Below are positions 8,435 through 16,878 of a stretch of 64,000 nt of DNA, in pieces. The first letter of the stretch is position 1. Each line of letters opens with the position of its first letter. The DNA is from JBFWWP01 sp050246115. GTDB lineage: Bacteria; Planctomycetota; UBA8108; UBA1146; JAJFFE01. Location: the NCBI GenBank assembly GCA_050246115.1, contig JBFWWP010000015.1, positions 62,001-126,000 on the forward strand, read 5' to 3'. The notes under the pieces were generated by a model. It saw only the letters and a list, made by a program, of their open reading frames with translations. It had not been told where the DNA came from and searched no databases. The translations under genes were made by a program, and so were the position numbers.

Positions 8435-9193
8435 TTAGATGCCGCGGTTGTTCACGACAGTGCAATTGGCAGTCGTGTTGGCGCCGTTGTTGCGTACCAC
8501 GTTGCCGACCAGACAGCCGTCGTTTCCGGCGCTGACCCCTTGAACGTTGTTCGACGCGATGACGTTGTTGGCAACCACGCAGGCCAGGCCAGTCTGAACG
8601 CCGATCCCGGTGTTGCCGACGGCGAGGCAGCCTTCGACGACAGAATCGTTGTCCACCCGAATCCCACCGGTCCCAGCCACACCGTTGCCGTTCTGAATCA
8701 CGAGGCAGTTCTGGACCCGGTTGACACCGGCGATGACGCGGATGCCATACCCCCCGTTGCTCCGCACCGTCAGGTCCTCGACCGTCCCGAGGCCTCCGTT
8801 GAGGAAGACGCCGGCACCGGCCCAGTTGCGAATGATCCCGTTCTTGATGTGAACTTGGTCCGCGAACGTGGAGACCGAGATGCCGTCCAGGGACCCGGCA
8901 ACGCCGACCAGCGAGTAACCGTTGAGATCGATGGTCACGTTGCTCGTCCCGATCTCGATACCGCTCAATCCACTAGCCCCGGTGACGTTCCCAGAGAGAT
9001 AGTACGATCCGGGTTGCGTGATCCGGTGCACGGAGTTCGCGTCGCCCGCCAGGGTCTTGATGTCGATCGTGGGACCGAATCTTCCGGTCGACACCACCGC
9101 GCCGGTGGGAGGAGTCAGAGGGCCTGCGGTCACCGCGAGGCTCAGTCCGAGGACCAGCAGGACAGCGCAAGGAAGAAACAGAATCGGACGCAT
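8435..9193 (-). CDS. Secreted right-handed beta-helix protein, paralogue 1
   Basis: A 252-residue protein. The signal peptide is MRPILFLPCAVLLVLG to about residue 23 (VTAGPLTPP). The body is a pectate-lyase-like right-handed parallel beta-helix with repeating short strands and Asn/Val ladders, e.g. NVTIDLNGYSLVGV, GTVEDLTVRSNGGYGI and NCLVIQNGNG. No lyase or hydrolase active-site residues can be assigned, so a carbohydrate-binding, adhesive or degradative role stays open. The open frame continues to 9394, but the signal peptide and AAAGG upstream support 9193. It is about 60% identical to the next gene upstream (9303-10058), so the two arose by tandem duplication. It lies 33 bases before the 536-residue protein gene, probably in one transcript. 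Confidence 0.85.
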   Translation of the reverse strand: MRPILFLPCAVLLVLGLSLAVTAGPLTPPTGAVVSTGRFGPTIDIKTLAGDANSVHRITQPGSYYLSGNVTGASGLSGIEIGTSNVTIDLNGYSLVGVAGSLDGISVSTFADQVHIKNGIIRNWAGAGVFLNGGLGTVEDLTVRSNGGYGIRVIAGVNRVQNCLVIQNGNGVAGTGGIRVDNDSVVEGCLAVGNTGIGVQTGLACVVANNVIASNNVQGVSAGNDGCLVGNVVRNNGANTTANCTVVNNRGI

Positions 9194-9302
9194 GGAACTG
9201 CCTTTCTGTAGGTTGAGATGACGCTCGAACTCCGAAGGGGAGCGAGGGCCGCGTTTCGACGTGTTGCGAATCCGAGTCGAGAGTACGGGGCTCGCCGCAC
9301 GC

Positions 9303-10058
9303 TCAGAGGCCGCGATTGTTCGCGACGGTGCAGTTGACGGTCGTGTTGGCCCCGTTACCACGGGCCGCGTTGCCGGTGAGGCAGCTCTCCACACCCGCGT
9401 TCACGCCCTGGGTGTGCACGGCAATCACATTATCCGCGATGACACATCCGAACCCGGTTTGGAGCCCGGTGCCGGCATTGCCGTTGAGGGCGCAGTTCAT
9501 GATGAGCGCATCGTTGTCGACGTCGATTCCACCGGTCCCCGCGACGGACTGGCCGTTCTGGGACACGACGCAGTCCTTGACGATGGCGCCGATGGACACT
9601 ACTTGGATGGCGTAAGATCCGTTGGAGCGCAGGGTCAGGCCCTCGACGGTCGCGAGCCCGCCGTTCACGAAGACCCCGCGCCCGCCCCAGTTGCGGATGA
9701 CCCCGCTCCGAATGCGGACTTGGTCGGTGACCCCAGAGGATGTAATGCCGTCGAGCGATCCCGCAACGCCGATGAGCTGGAACCCATTCAGGTCGATGGT
9801 CACGTTGCTCGTCGCGATTTCGATCGCGCTCGTTCCGCTCACCCCGGTGATGTTGGCCGACAGGTAGTAGGAACCCGGCTGGGTGATCCGGTGCAGGGAG
9901 TTCGCATCGCCGGCCAACGTGTTGATGTCGATGCGCGGCCCGAACCGGCCGGTCGACGTGATCGGACCCGTCGGGGGAGTGAGCGGCCCGGCGATGACCG
10001 CGATGCTCGAGGCCAAGACCAAGACCACCGCGCAGGACAGGAACAGAGTCGGTTTCAT
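9303..10058 (-). CDS. Secreted right-handed beta-helix protein, paralogue 2
   Basis: A 251-residue protein with signal peptide MKPTLFLSCAVVLVLASS and mature start near GPLTPPTGP. It has the same beta-helix layout as its neighbour at 8435-9193, down to the shared segments DINTLAGDANSLHRITQPGS and ATSNVTIDLNGF, and ends at NNRGL as the other ends at NNRGI. The start at 10058 is chosen because AAGGTG precedes it and the signal peptide begins there; the open frame reaches 10217. It is the first gene of the minus-strand group that runs down to 6791. An inverted-repeat element (copy B) sits 260 bases upstream and may affect its promoter. Molecular function is unknown. Confidence 0.85.
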   Translation of the reverse strand: MKPTLFLSCAVVLVLASSIAVIAGPLTPPTGPITSTGRFGPRIDINTLAGDANSLHRITQPGSYYLSANITGVSGTSAIEIATSNVTIDLNGFQLIGVAGSLDGITSSGVTDQVRIRSGVIRNWGGRGVFVNGGLATVEGLTLRSNGSYAIQVVSIGAIVKDCVVSQNGQSVAGTGGIDVDNDALIMNCALNGNAGTGLQTGFGCVIADNVIAVHTQGVNAGVESCLTGNAARGNGANTTVNCTVANNRGL

Positions 10059-10314
10059 GGAGGCACCTTTCGTCGAAACGCGCCCGAACGAGGGCGCGAG
10101 AACTTGGAACGAAGCCAAGGGCGAAGAACACGGATGGGTCGCTGCGCCGGGCGTGAGCACCTCCTCTCGGCGCTGGTGGAGTCGGCCCACAATGGAAGAC
10201 CCGCCGGAGCACGGCACGGGTCACCGGGGATCTGGGAGAATCCGCGGAAATCGCCGGGCGGTAGTGATTTGCGAAGCACCGGAGTGCGAGGGTTGAGCGG
10301 GTGGCGAGCCCCGT

Positions 10315-10501
10315 CTTAGGAGTCGCCCAAGAATCACTTCACCCTCTTGCTCGTCGCTTCGGGCCATCTTCGACCGATCCGAAAACCTCGAAATCCTCAC
10401 CGGAACTAAGGCTACGCCTCCGGTTCCGAGCTTTCCGGATCGGCCGAATCTGACCCAAATCGACGGCAAGATGTCGAAGTTGTTCTTGAGCGACTCCTTA
10501 G
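10315..10501 (+). mobile_element. MITE-like inverted-repeat element, copy B, with 5-bp target duplication
   Basis: The same 177-bp element as copy A but reversed (10320-10496), flanked by direct CTTAG repeats (10315-10319 and 10497-10501). Together with CTCAG at copy A, the target is CTNAG. Only a handful of substitutions separate the copies, mostly near the ends, so transposition or homogenisation was recent. The rest of 10059-10605 shows no gene. Confidence 0.85.
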
Positions 10502-10513
10502 GAGTCGCCCAAG
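10502..10513 (+). repeat. Solo end of the inverted-repeat element
   Basis: GAGTCGCCCAAG, the first 12 bases of the element's terminal repeat, abuts the right-hand CTTAG of copy B and then diverges. It looks like the remnant of a second element inserted at the same CTTAG target, or of an aberrant transposition. Confidence 0.55.
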
Positions 10514-10605
10514 GGGACTTTCGAGAGTTTGATTTGGGACTCGCTGCCGAGACGCCAGTCGTTCCATGGGTGGACGAACTCGCTGGGTCGGGTTAGGGTG
10601 CGCTC

Positions 10606-11673
10606 ATGGCCTCAGGACGCTCGCGTAGTCCCGGAAACTCCCGCGCCAGCCAAGGCCGCCGAGCCGCGCCGTGGGCCAACTGGTCCGACGAGGATCTGCT
10701 CGACTTGCGGCTCTGCGACCTCGACTTGAGAATCGAGGGCACGCCGGTAGCCCCGCGCATCGAGCGGGTCTATTGGGAGCTCGAGCAGCGACAGATCAAC
10801 CTCAAGCCCCATGTTTGGTTTGCGACCGAGTGGTTCGCCCCCGACGGCGTGCCGGGCTTCGGAGTTCCGTTCTACTTGGCGCATCCGCGGCTCATGGCGT
10901 TGGAGAAAAGCAAGATGCTCGAGGTCGAGGGTGGAACCGAGGCCTGGTGCCTGCGGATCCTTCGACACGAGGCCGGCCATGCCATCTCCAACGGTTATCG
11001 CCTCCACTACCGCAAGAGCTGGCGGGACACCTTTGGTCGCTACTCCCTACCCTACCCCGACGTCTATCGGCCGCGCCCGAAGAGCCGCAACTACGTGCTG
11101 CATCTCGATTGGTGGTACGCGCAGGCTCACCCGGCTGAGGACTTCGCCGAGACCTTCGCCGTCTGGTTGAAACCGGGCTCGCGGTGGCGTAGTGAGTACA
11201 AGGGCTGGCCGGCCCTCCGCAAGCTCGAGTACGTCGACCGCACCATGGCCGAGATCGCCGGGAAGGCGCCAGCGGTGCGCTCTCGCGAGCAGTCCAACTC
11301 GCTGCGCGCCGAGCGCATGACCCTACGAGAGCATTACCAACGGCGCCAAGAACAGTACGGCGACGACGTCGGTGATCTGTATGACCGCGACCTACGGCGC
11401 CTATTCTCGGCCGAGCCTCGCTTCTCGAGCCAGCAAACCGCGGCCCAGTTCCTGTGGCGCAGCAAGCGGCGCCTCCGAACTGCCGTTTCCGAGTGGACGC
11501 GATCGCATCCCTATACGGTCGACCGCGTGATTCGTGACATGGCCGACCGCTGCAAGGTGCTCGAGCTACGACTCACGCGCTCGCCGGATGAAACGCTGAC
11601 GGACGCGCTGCTCATGGTCGCCATGCAGACCATGTACTTGGTGCGCGGGGGTCAAAGGGTGGTGGCGCTATGA
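10606..11673 (+). CDS. Putative zinc-dependent metallopeptidase
   Basis: A 355-residue protein with no signal peptide, hence probably cytoplasmic. The zinc-binding core is HEAGH at residues 121-125, and a downstream acidic helix with EDFAETFA (E178, E182) could supply the third ligand, as in gluzincin-type peptidases. The N-terminus has RXXXPWANWSDEDLLDLRLCDL, the middle has conserved-looking aromatic stretches (LHLDWWYAQAHP), and the C-terminal third is helical and Arg-rich. Its last four bases overlap the ATG of the ATP-grasp gene, so the two are translationally coupled. This pairing resembles putative zinc-binding metallopeptidases that neighbour D-Ala-D-Ala-ligase-like genes in other bacteria; substrate and pathway are unknown. 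Confidence 0.8.
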   Translation: MASGRSRSPGNSRASQGRRAAPWANWSDEDLLDLRLCDLDLRIEGTPVAPRIERVYWELEQRQINLKPHVWFATEWFAPDGVPGFGVPFYLAHPRLMALEKSKMLEVEGGTEAWCLRILRHEAGHAISNGYRLHYRKSWRDTFGRYSLPYPDVYRPRPKSRNYVLHLDWWYAQAHPAEDFAETFAVWLKPGSRWRSEYKGWPALRKLEYVDRTMAEIAGKAPAVRSREQSNSLRAERMTLREHYQRRQEQYGDDVGDLYDRDLRRLFSAEPRFSSQQTAAQFLWRSKRRLRTAVSEWTRSHPYTVDRVIRDMADRCKVLELRLTRSPDETLTDALLMVAMQTMYLVRGGQRVVAL

Positions 11674-12695
11674 GAAAACTCCGCGTACACGTCCTGATGC
11701 ACGAGGACTTCGTCCCGCCCGCGAACCTGGGCGGCTACGAAGCGACGCAGATCTCCACCTGGAAGACCGAGTTCGACGTGTTGACAGGGCTGGGCAACCT
11801 GGGGCACGACGCGCGCCCCCTTGGCGTCCAGAACGACCTCGGAGTGATCCGCTCGGCGCTGTCCGAGTTCCGTCCGCATGTCGTGTTCAATCTGCTCGAA
11901 GAGTTCCACGGCGTTTCGCTGTATGACCAACACGTGATCAGCTACCTCGAGCTCCTCCGGCAGCCCTACACCGGCTGCAATCCACGCGGCCTAATGCTGA
12001 GCCACGACAAGGCGCTGAGCAAGAAGCTGCTGATGTACCACCGCATCCCGGTGCCCCGTTTCCAGGTGTTCCAGCAAGGCCGCAAAATCCAACGGGTGAA
12101 GCGCCTGGAGTTTCCGGTGCTCGTCAAGTCCATGACCGAGCACGCCTCGATGGGCATCGCCCAAGCGTCGGTGGTGAACAGCGACGACAAGCTCGCCGAG
12201 CGCGTCCGCTTCATCCACGAGCAGATCGGCACCGACGCGATCGCCGAGCAGTACATCGACGGGCGTGAGATGTACGTTTGCGTCCTCGGCAACCAGCGAC
12301 TCCAGACCTTGCCGCTCATGGAGCTCGAGTTCGGCAACATGCCTGATAGCTCCCACCGCATCGCGACCGAGAAGCTGAAGCGTGATGTCGAGTACCAGAA
12401 GAAGCTCGGAGTGAAACTGTCCCACCCCTCGGATGTGCCAGCAGAGCTCGAGCGCCAAATGGTCAGCCTCAGCAAACGCGTCTATCGAACCCTGGGGTTG
12501 AGCGGCTACGCGCGTATGGACTTCCGCGTCTCGCCCGAGGGGCGCCCGTTCTTGCTCGAGGCCAACGCCAACGCCGACGTGGCCTACGGCGAGGAGCTCG
12601 CGGAGGCGGCTGAACTCGTCGGCGTGAGTTACGAGGCCCTCCTCCAACGAATCCTCAGCCTTGGATTGAGCTACCGCCCGCTGTGGCGGGGCTGA
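11670..12695 (+). CDS. ATP-grasp ligase (D-Ala-D-Ala ligase-like)
   Basis: A 341-residue ATP-grasp enzyme, of the group that joins a carboxylate to an amine or other nucleophile through an acyl phosphate. The N-terminal pre-ATP-grasp part begins LRVHVLMHEDFVPP. The central domain has FPVLVKSMTEHASMGI (about 147-162, an ATP-binding lysine strand), IAEQYIDGREMYV (about 190-203), and near the end FLLEANANADVAYGEE (about 292-307) with the metal-binding E and N residues. The length matches D-Ala-D-Ala ligases, but the substrate loop differs, so it need not act on D-alanine. ATGA overlap with the metallopeptidase gene indicates a joint function, perhaps making and cleaving the same amide. A housekeeping Ddl role seems less likely. 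Confidence 0.85.
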   Translation: MRKLRVHVLMHEDFVPPANLGGYEATQISTWKTEFDVLTGLGNLGHDARPLGVQNDLGVIRSALSEFRPHVVFNLLEEFHGVSLYDQHVISYLELLRQPYTGCNPRGLMLSHDKALSKKLLMYHRIPVPRFQVFQQGRKIQRVKRLEFPVLVKSMTEHASMGIAQASVVNSDDKLAERVRFIHEQIGTDAIAEQYIDGREMYVCVLGNQRLQTLPLMELEFGNMPDSSHRIATEKLKRDVEYQKKLGVKLSHPSDVPAELERQMVSLSKRVYRTLGLSGYARMDFRVSPEGRPFLLEANANADVAYGEELAEAAELVGVSYEALLQRILSLGLSYRPLWRG

Positions 12696-12832
12696 TCGGC
12701 CCCCGCGCTACCCCCGCCCCAGGGCCTCCCCCCAGATTTTTACTGAAAAAAAACGAACGGTGCTTGCTCCGAGCCCATCTCGGAGGTGACATGAGGCTAC
12801 CCGCACACTCTCTCTCAGAGAGGAGGTGCCCC

Positions 12833-14809
12833 ATGGGAACGCTCTTCATCGGGCGCTCTCGGCCGTCGTCGGCCTCCCTCCCCGACGAACGGCGCGCGTC
12901 TCTTCCATCGCCGCCCTCCCTTTGGTTCCGGCTCGGCCGGCGCCGGAGTTGGCTCGGGATTCCTTGGTGCCTTGGCTTCGTTGCGGCGACGGAGTGGGCT
13001 CTCGCTCAACCCGGGTTCACGGAAGAAGCCCAGAGCCGAGGCGTCTCCTTCGTCACCGTGAACAACCCAGTCCATGGCGGCTACGGCTACGGAATGGCAA
13101 CGAACGACCTAGACGGAGATGGCGACCCCGATCTCGTGCTGACCGGTCGTTTCGATGGCGTCGTCGGGATCTACGAGAACACGGGGCTCGGGCATTTCGT
13201 GGATCGAACGGCAGGGGCCGGCCTGCCCAACTCATCGTCGGTGAGCGGGGTCAGCGCCGCGGACTTCGACGGCGATGGGGACACGGACCTCTACTTCTCC
13301 TCGTGGCCTGGATCCAACCGTCTGCTGCGGAACGACGCTCCGTTCGTCTTCAGTGACGTCACGGTTGCCTTTGGAGTCGGCGACGGCGGCGCTGCTGCGG
13401 GCAGCTGCTGGGGCGACTTCGACGGTGACGGCTGGCTCGACCTGTACGTCACGAACTATACGGGCTTCGCGGGAACGACCGAGCCGAATCGCTTGTACCG
13501 AAATCTCGGAGGTACGGGGTTCCTCGAAGTCGGGGCGGCCCACGGCGTCGACGACACGAACCAGAGCTTCCAGGCCGTGTTCGTGGACATCGACCTGGAC
13601 GGGGATCTGGATTTGTACCTTGCCAATGACAACCGCTCTGGGCTGGCAGCACCGACCGTGAACCGACTGTGGCGCAACGACCACGGGCAGTTCGTCGAGA
13701 TTTCGGCGGGCTCCGGTACCGACGTCGCCATCGATGCCATGGGAATCGCGGTCGGCGACGTCGACGGCAACGGTTTCCCAGACTTCTACTGCTCGAACTC
13801 GCCGCCGGGGAACTGCTTGCTCATGAACCAAGGATCCAACCTGTTCGTGAACAGCGCCGCGGCCGCTGGCGTGCAAGCTTTCCGACTGGGTTGGGGAACC
13901 CAATTCCTGGACTACGACCAGAATGGCCTACTCGACATCTTTCTCATGAACTACGGTTCGGGTAACCAGCTGTTTCGACAAACCCCTGGTTTCGCTTTCG
14001 TCGACGAGGCTCCGTCTCTGGGACTCATCGACCTCGGGCTCGGCTACTGCTGCGCAACGGCGGACTTGGACGGCGATGGCGACCTCGACTTGGTCGCACA
14101 GTCCGCGCTCCAGCCCATCCGGATCTACATCAACCCCTCCGCCGGCCAACCCGGGGCCCACTGGCTGAAGGTGTCCCTGCGCGGCAGCCCGCCGAACGGA
14201 AACGCAGTCGGCGCCCGCGCCTCCGTGCTCACGCCAACCGCGACCCAGTCCCGCTCGGTGCAGGCCGGTGTCGGTTTCAAGAGTTCGAACGCCTTCGACC
14301 TTCACTTCGGCCTCGGGGTCCACGCCACCGCCCTCCAAGTCGTGGTCGAATGGCCCAGCGGTCGTCGGAGTTTCCTCACGAACGTCGGCGCGAACCAAAC
14401 GATCACCCTCGACGAACAGAGCGACGCCTTCGACGACTGCAACGGCAACCTCGTCCCGGACCCCGACGAGATCGCCGCCGATCCCGCCGCAGATGCCAAC
14501 GGAGATGGCCTACTCGACGCGTGCCAGGAGATGTTCGTGCGGGGAGACGGCAACGTCGACGGCGGCGTGAACCTCGCTGACGTGATCTTCCACCTCAACT
14601 ACTTCGTCGGGGCGCAGGTCTCGGAATGCCTCGATGCGCAGGACGCCAACGATGACGGGGTGGTCGACCTGAGCGATGCGGTCTACCTCTTGGCAATGCT
14701 GTTCACGGGCGGCCCGGCGCCACTAGCGCCGTTCCCCACTTGCGGGGTCGACCAAGCGGGGCAGACTAGCGGTGACCTGGGTTGTACGAACTCAGGCCCC
14801 TGCCAGTAG
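12833..14809 (+). CDS. Secreted CRTAC1-type FG-GAP/UnbV-ASPIC protein with dockerin-like tail
   Basis: A 658-residue exported protein. The frame is open back to 12683 inside the preceding gene. GAGGAGG six bases before ATG 12833 gives the best start; another ATG at 12791 also has GGAGG but only four bases away. A long basic N-region precedes the signal core WLGIPWCLGFVAATEWALAQ (about residues 42-61). Seven or so FG-GAP repeats follow (NDLDGDGDPD, DFDGDGDTD, DVDGNGFPD; 80-440), then an ASPIC/UnbV-type domain (about 450-530, with VVVEWPSGRRSFL), then two dockerin-like repeats (NLADVIFHLNYF, DLSDAVYLLAMLF) and the terminal tail. An A/T-rich patch with a run of eight A at about 12745-12753 lies upstream. 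Matrix or surface function is inferred. Confidence 0.85.
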   Translation: MGTLFIGRSRPSSASLPDERRASLPSPPSLWFRLGRRRSWLGIPWCLGFVAATEWALAQPGFTEEAQSRGVSFVTVNNPVHGGYGYGMATNDLDGDGDPDLVLTGRFDGVVGIYENTGLGHFVDRTAGAGLPNSSSVSGVSAADFDGDGDTDLYFSSWPGSNRLLRNDAPFVFSDVTVAFGVGDGGAAAGSCWGDFDGDGWLDLYVTNYTGFAGTTEPNRLYRNLGGTGFLEVGAAHGVDDTNQSFQAVFVDIDLDGDLDLYLANDNRSGLAAPTVNRLWRNDHGQFVEISAGSGTDVAIDAMGIAVGDVDGNGFPDFYCSNSPPGNCLLMNQGSNLFVNSAAAAGVQAFRLGWGTQFLDYDQNGLLDIFLMNYGSGNQLFRQTPGFAFVDEAPSLGLIDLGLGYCCATADLDGDGDLDLVAQSALQPIRIYINPSAGQPGAHWLKVSLRGSPPNGNAVGARASVLTPTATQSRSVQAGVGFKSSNAFDLHFGLGVHATALQVVVEWPSGRRSFLTNVGANQTITLDEQSDAFDDCNGNLVPDPDEIAADPAADANGDGLLDACQEMFVRGDGNVDGGVNLADVIFHLNYFVGAQVSECLDAQDANDDGVVDLSDAVYLLAMLFTGGPAPLAPFPTCGVDQAGQTSGDLGCTNSGPCQ

Positions 14810-14852
14810 CCGCACAACACGTACCCGACGTGCAGGCGTCGGAGGAACGGCA

Positions 14853-14919
14853 GGCCCGGCGACCATCGCCCACGGCCGTCGCACACAGCGACGGCCGCTG
14901 GGCGGCGGCGCGCCGGGCC
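14853..14919. terminator. Nested hairpin between convergent genes
   Basis: Inner arms 14873-14882 and 14888-14897 form a perfect 10-bp stem with a 5-base loop. Outer arms 14853-14861 and 14911-14919 form a further perfect 9-bp stem. It lies between the stops of two converging genes (14809 and 14930) and can act in both directions. There is no T-run. Confidence 0.65.
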
Positions 14920-14929
14920 TCACGCCCCC

Positions 14930-16459
14930 TCACTCGAAGCAGGCGTCACTCGGTACTGCCGGCGCGCACGGCAAGAAGTCGATGGGGCCCACGTCGAGCC
15001 CACACTGCGGGTAGGGCTGCGGAATGATCGGCCCGCCGCTGAACAACCAGTTGAGCACGAAGATGGGATCGGCAATGTCGATGCGAGAATCGTTGTTGCC
15101 GTCGGCAGCGTCCAGGCAGTTCGGACTGGGCCCGTTCGTGAACAAGTAGTTCAGCATGAAGATGGGATCGCCGATGTCGACCGCGTTGTCACTGTTGGCG
15201 TTGCCGCGCACGAACTCGAACTCCCCCGTCAACAGCTGCGGGTGGTGGTCGACGAAGCTCGCGTCGACGACGGTCGCTCGATGGAGCACCGAGCCCACGA
15301 CCAACTCCGGGGCGTACTCGAGGGGCGGGAAGACGAAGTTGTCTTCGAGGTGCATGAACAGCGTCCCTACGTTCTGAAACACCCCCGGCGCCGCCACCGC
15401 GATGTTGCCGGCATCGGTGGTCGACCAGATCGAGATCACTAGAACGCCAGCTTGGTCGAGTAGGCGGTTGGTCCCGGCCGACAAGACCGGCGCCGACGGC
15501 GAGCCCGTGAGCGGATCGAACGGGCGCAGCGCGACGTCATCGTACTGGAGAATGATCGTCACGCCCTTGATCGCCACCGGGGTCTCGATGTTGATCGGGA
15601 ACGCCACCCTTCGGTTGGTGGGTCCGACGGGCGGCAGCAACGTCAAGTCGCCGATCGACACGCGGAAAGCAGAGTCTTCGCTCTCGAATCCGCCCGTGCT
15701 CGTGGTCGGGTCATCCCCGCAGCCCGCAAACGGTGCGGGGATCGAACCGCCACCGACGATCGCGTTGCGGATCTTCAAGTAGTCGGCAATGGTGATGTAC
15801 TCGTTGTCGTTCGCGTCGGCGACATCGAGATTGACGAAGTCGTAGCAGTCCAGGGGTCCCGGAGCGGCGTCGAACAGGTAATCCAGCACTTGATCGCCAT
15901 CGCCGATGCCGAACACGGAGTCGCCGTCGAAGTCGGCGCGTTCGAAGTTGGTGATGGTGATCGTCCCTGGATCCTGGAGCGGAACGAGCGCCAAGCCCCC
16001 CACGACCACCACGGTCATGGTCGGCGGCATCCCGACGGTGTCGCAGAGTTCAACGGTAGCCGTGGTCCCGCCGGGGCCGTTCAGGTCGTAGTCGACGTGG
16101 AGAATGTCGTAGTTCGTACCGACGCCGAGCGTGTTGACGACATCGGTGTCAATGACCACTCCCATCTGCACACCATCGGCGAGGACTGTCACCGAAATGA
16201 AGTCCGGGGCGAAACCACCGTTCACCGTACTCGTCGTCACGCCGGCGTTCGCCGACGCTGGCGTGAGCTCCGGCATAGCGTGACACACGCCGAGCGACCA
16301 ACCCTGGATCGGACTCGCGTTCACGTCCAACCGCACTTCGACCGACCGAGTCGAGCCCGCCGGGCCGTTCGCGTCGGTGACGAAGAAACGGTGGTCCTGG
16401 GCGAGGACGCCGTCGACGGAACAGAACAAGAGGAGCACGAGGAGCCATTTGGAGCACAT
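14930..16459 (-). CDS. Secreted cohesin-like / dockerin-like protein
   Basis: A 509-residue exported protein. The signal peptide is MCSKWLLVLLLFCSVDGVLAQ. Residues about 25-165 form a beta-sandwich-like domain (GWSLGVCHAMPELTP, then LCDTVGMPPTMTVVVVGG) that recurs in the protein at 46106-47524. A dockerin-like segment (about 175-240, with the repeated NDNEYITIADYLKIRN) links to a second cohesin-like domain (about 265-405) that also resembles the domains of the 23401-25251 protein, e.g. ATVVDASFVDHHPQLL. Two dockerin-like repeats (DIGDPIFMLNYLF, DIADPIFVLNWLF) and a Cys-containing end close it. AGGTGG upstream supports the start. The layout suggests non-catalytic assembly or adhesion; cellulosome-type pairing is not shown. 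Confidence 0.85.
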   Translation of the reverse strand: MCSKWLLVLLLFCSVDGVLAQDHRFFVTDANGPAGSTRSVEVRLDVNASPIQGWSLGVCHAMPELTPASANAGVTTSTVNGGFAPDFISVTVLADGVQMGVVIDTDVVNTLGVGTNYDILHVDYDLNGPGGTTATVELCDTVGMPPTMTVVVVGGLALVPLQDPGTITITNFERADFDGDSVFGIGDGDQVLDYLFDAAPGPLDCYDFVNLDVADANDNEYITIADYLKIRNAIVGGGSIPAPFAGCGDDPTTSTGGFESEDSAFRVSIGDLTLLPPVGPTNRRVAFPINIETPVAIKGVTIILQYDDVALRPFDPLTGSPSAPVLSAGTNRLLDQAGVLVISIWSTTDAGNIAVAAPGVFQNVGTLFMHLEDNFVFPPLEYAPELVVGSVLHRATVVDASFVDHHPQLLTGEFEFVRGNANSDNAVDIGDPIFMLNYLFTNGPSPNCLDAADGNNDSRIDIADPIFVLNWLFSGGPIIPQPYPQCGLDVGPIDFLPCAPAVPSDACFE

Positions 16460-16878
16460 ACTGCCACCTGACCTTCTCGAACCGAGGGGAGCGACCGAGA
16501 CCGCGCTCGATCACCAAACCCCATGCCTACGAAAGCCAACATCCGGACACCTGCCAGCCGAGAGTCCAAGCCGGTCGCGCTCGACCGCGACGCACGAACC
16601 ACACATGGCCTCCGGGTCACCACGGAGACACGGTGCGCCCCAGGAACGGCGAGAACTCAACGACTACGCACACGGATCGCTGCGCCCATCAGCGATGACC
16701 TGGAGTCTACCGCGCCGCCGCTCGGCGAACAACCAAGCGTGAAAGCCGTCGCTCTGCCTGCGGATCACGTCCGTCAAGAACCGCGAAAGACTGCGACAAG
16801 GCGGCGAGCCCGGAGTGCTGAGTAGCACGACGTCGGTCCCAGTCCACCCGACCCTGCAGACGCGGGCCAATCAAACAA
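16460..16878. other. Intergenic stretch without a supported gene
   Basis: About 420 bases between the start of the 14930-16459 gene and the stop of the phosphodiesterase gene, both on the minus strand. Open frames here are short and unconvincing. It should contain the promoter of the 14930-16459 gene, which I cannot point to. Confidence 0.4.

Noticed and set aside
7385..9211. 608-codon plus-strand frame across the WGENVGW and beta-helix genes
   Set aside because: It runs opposite to two genes with signal peptides and good ribosome-binding sites, crosses their junction, and has no recognisable domain.
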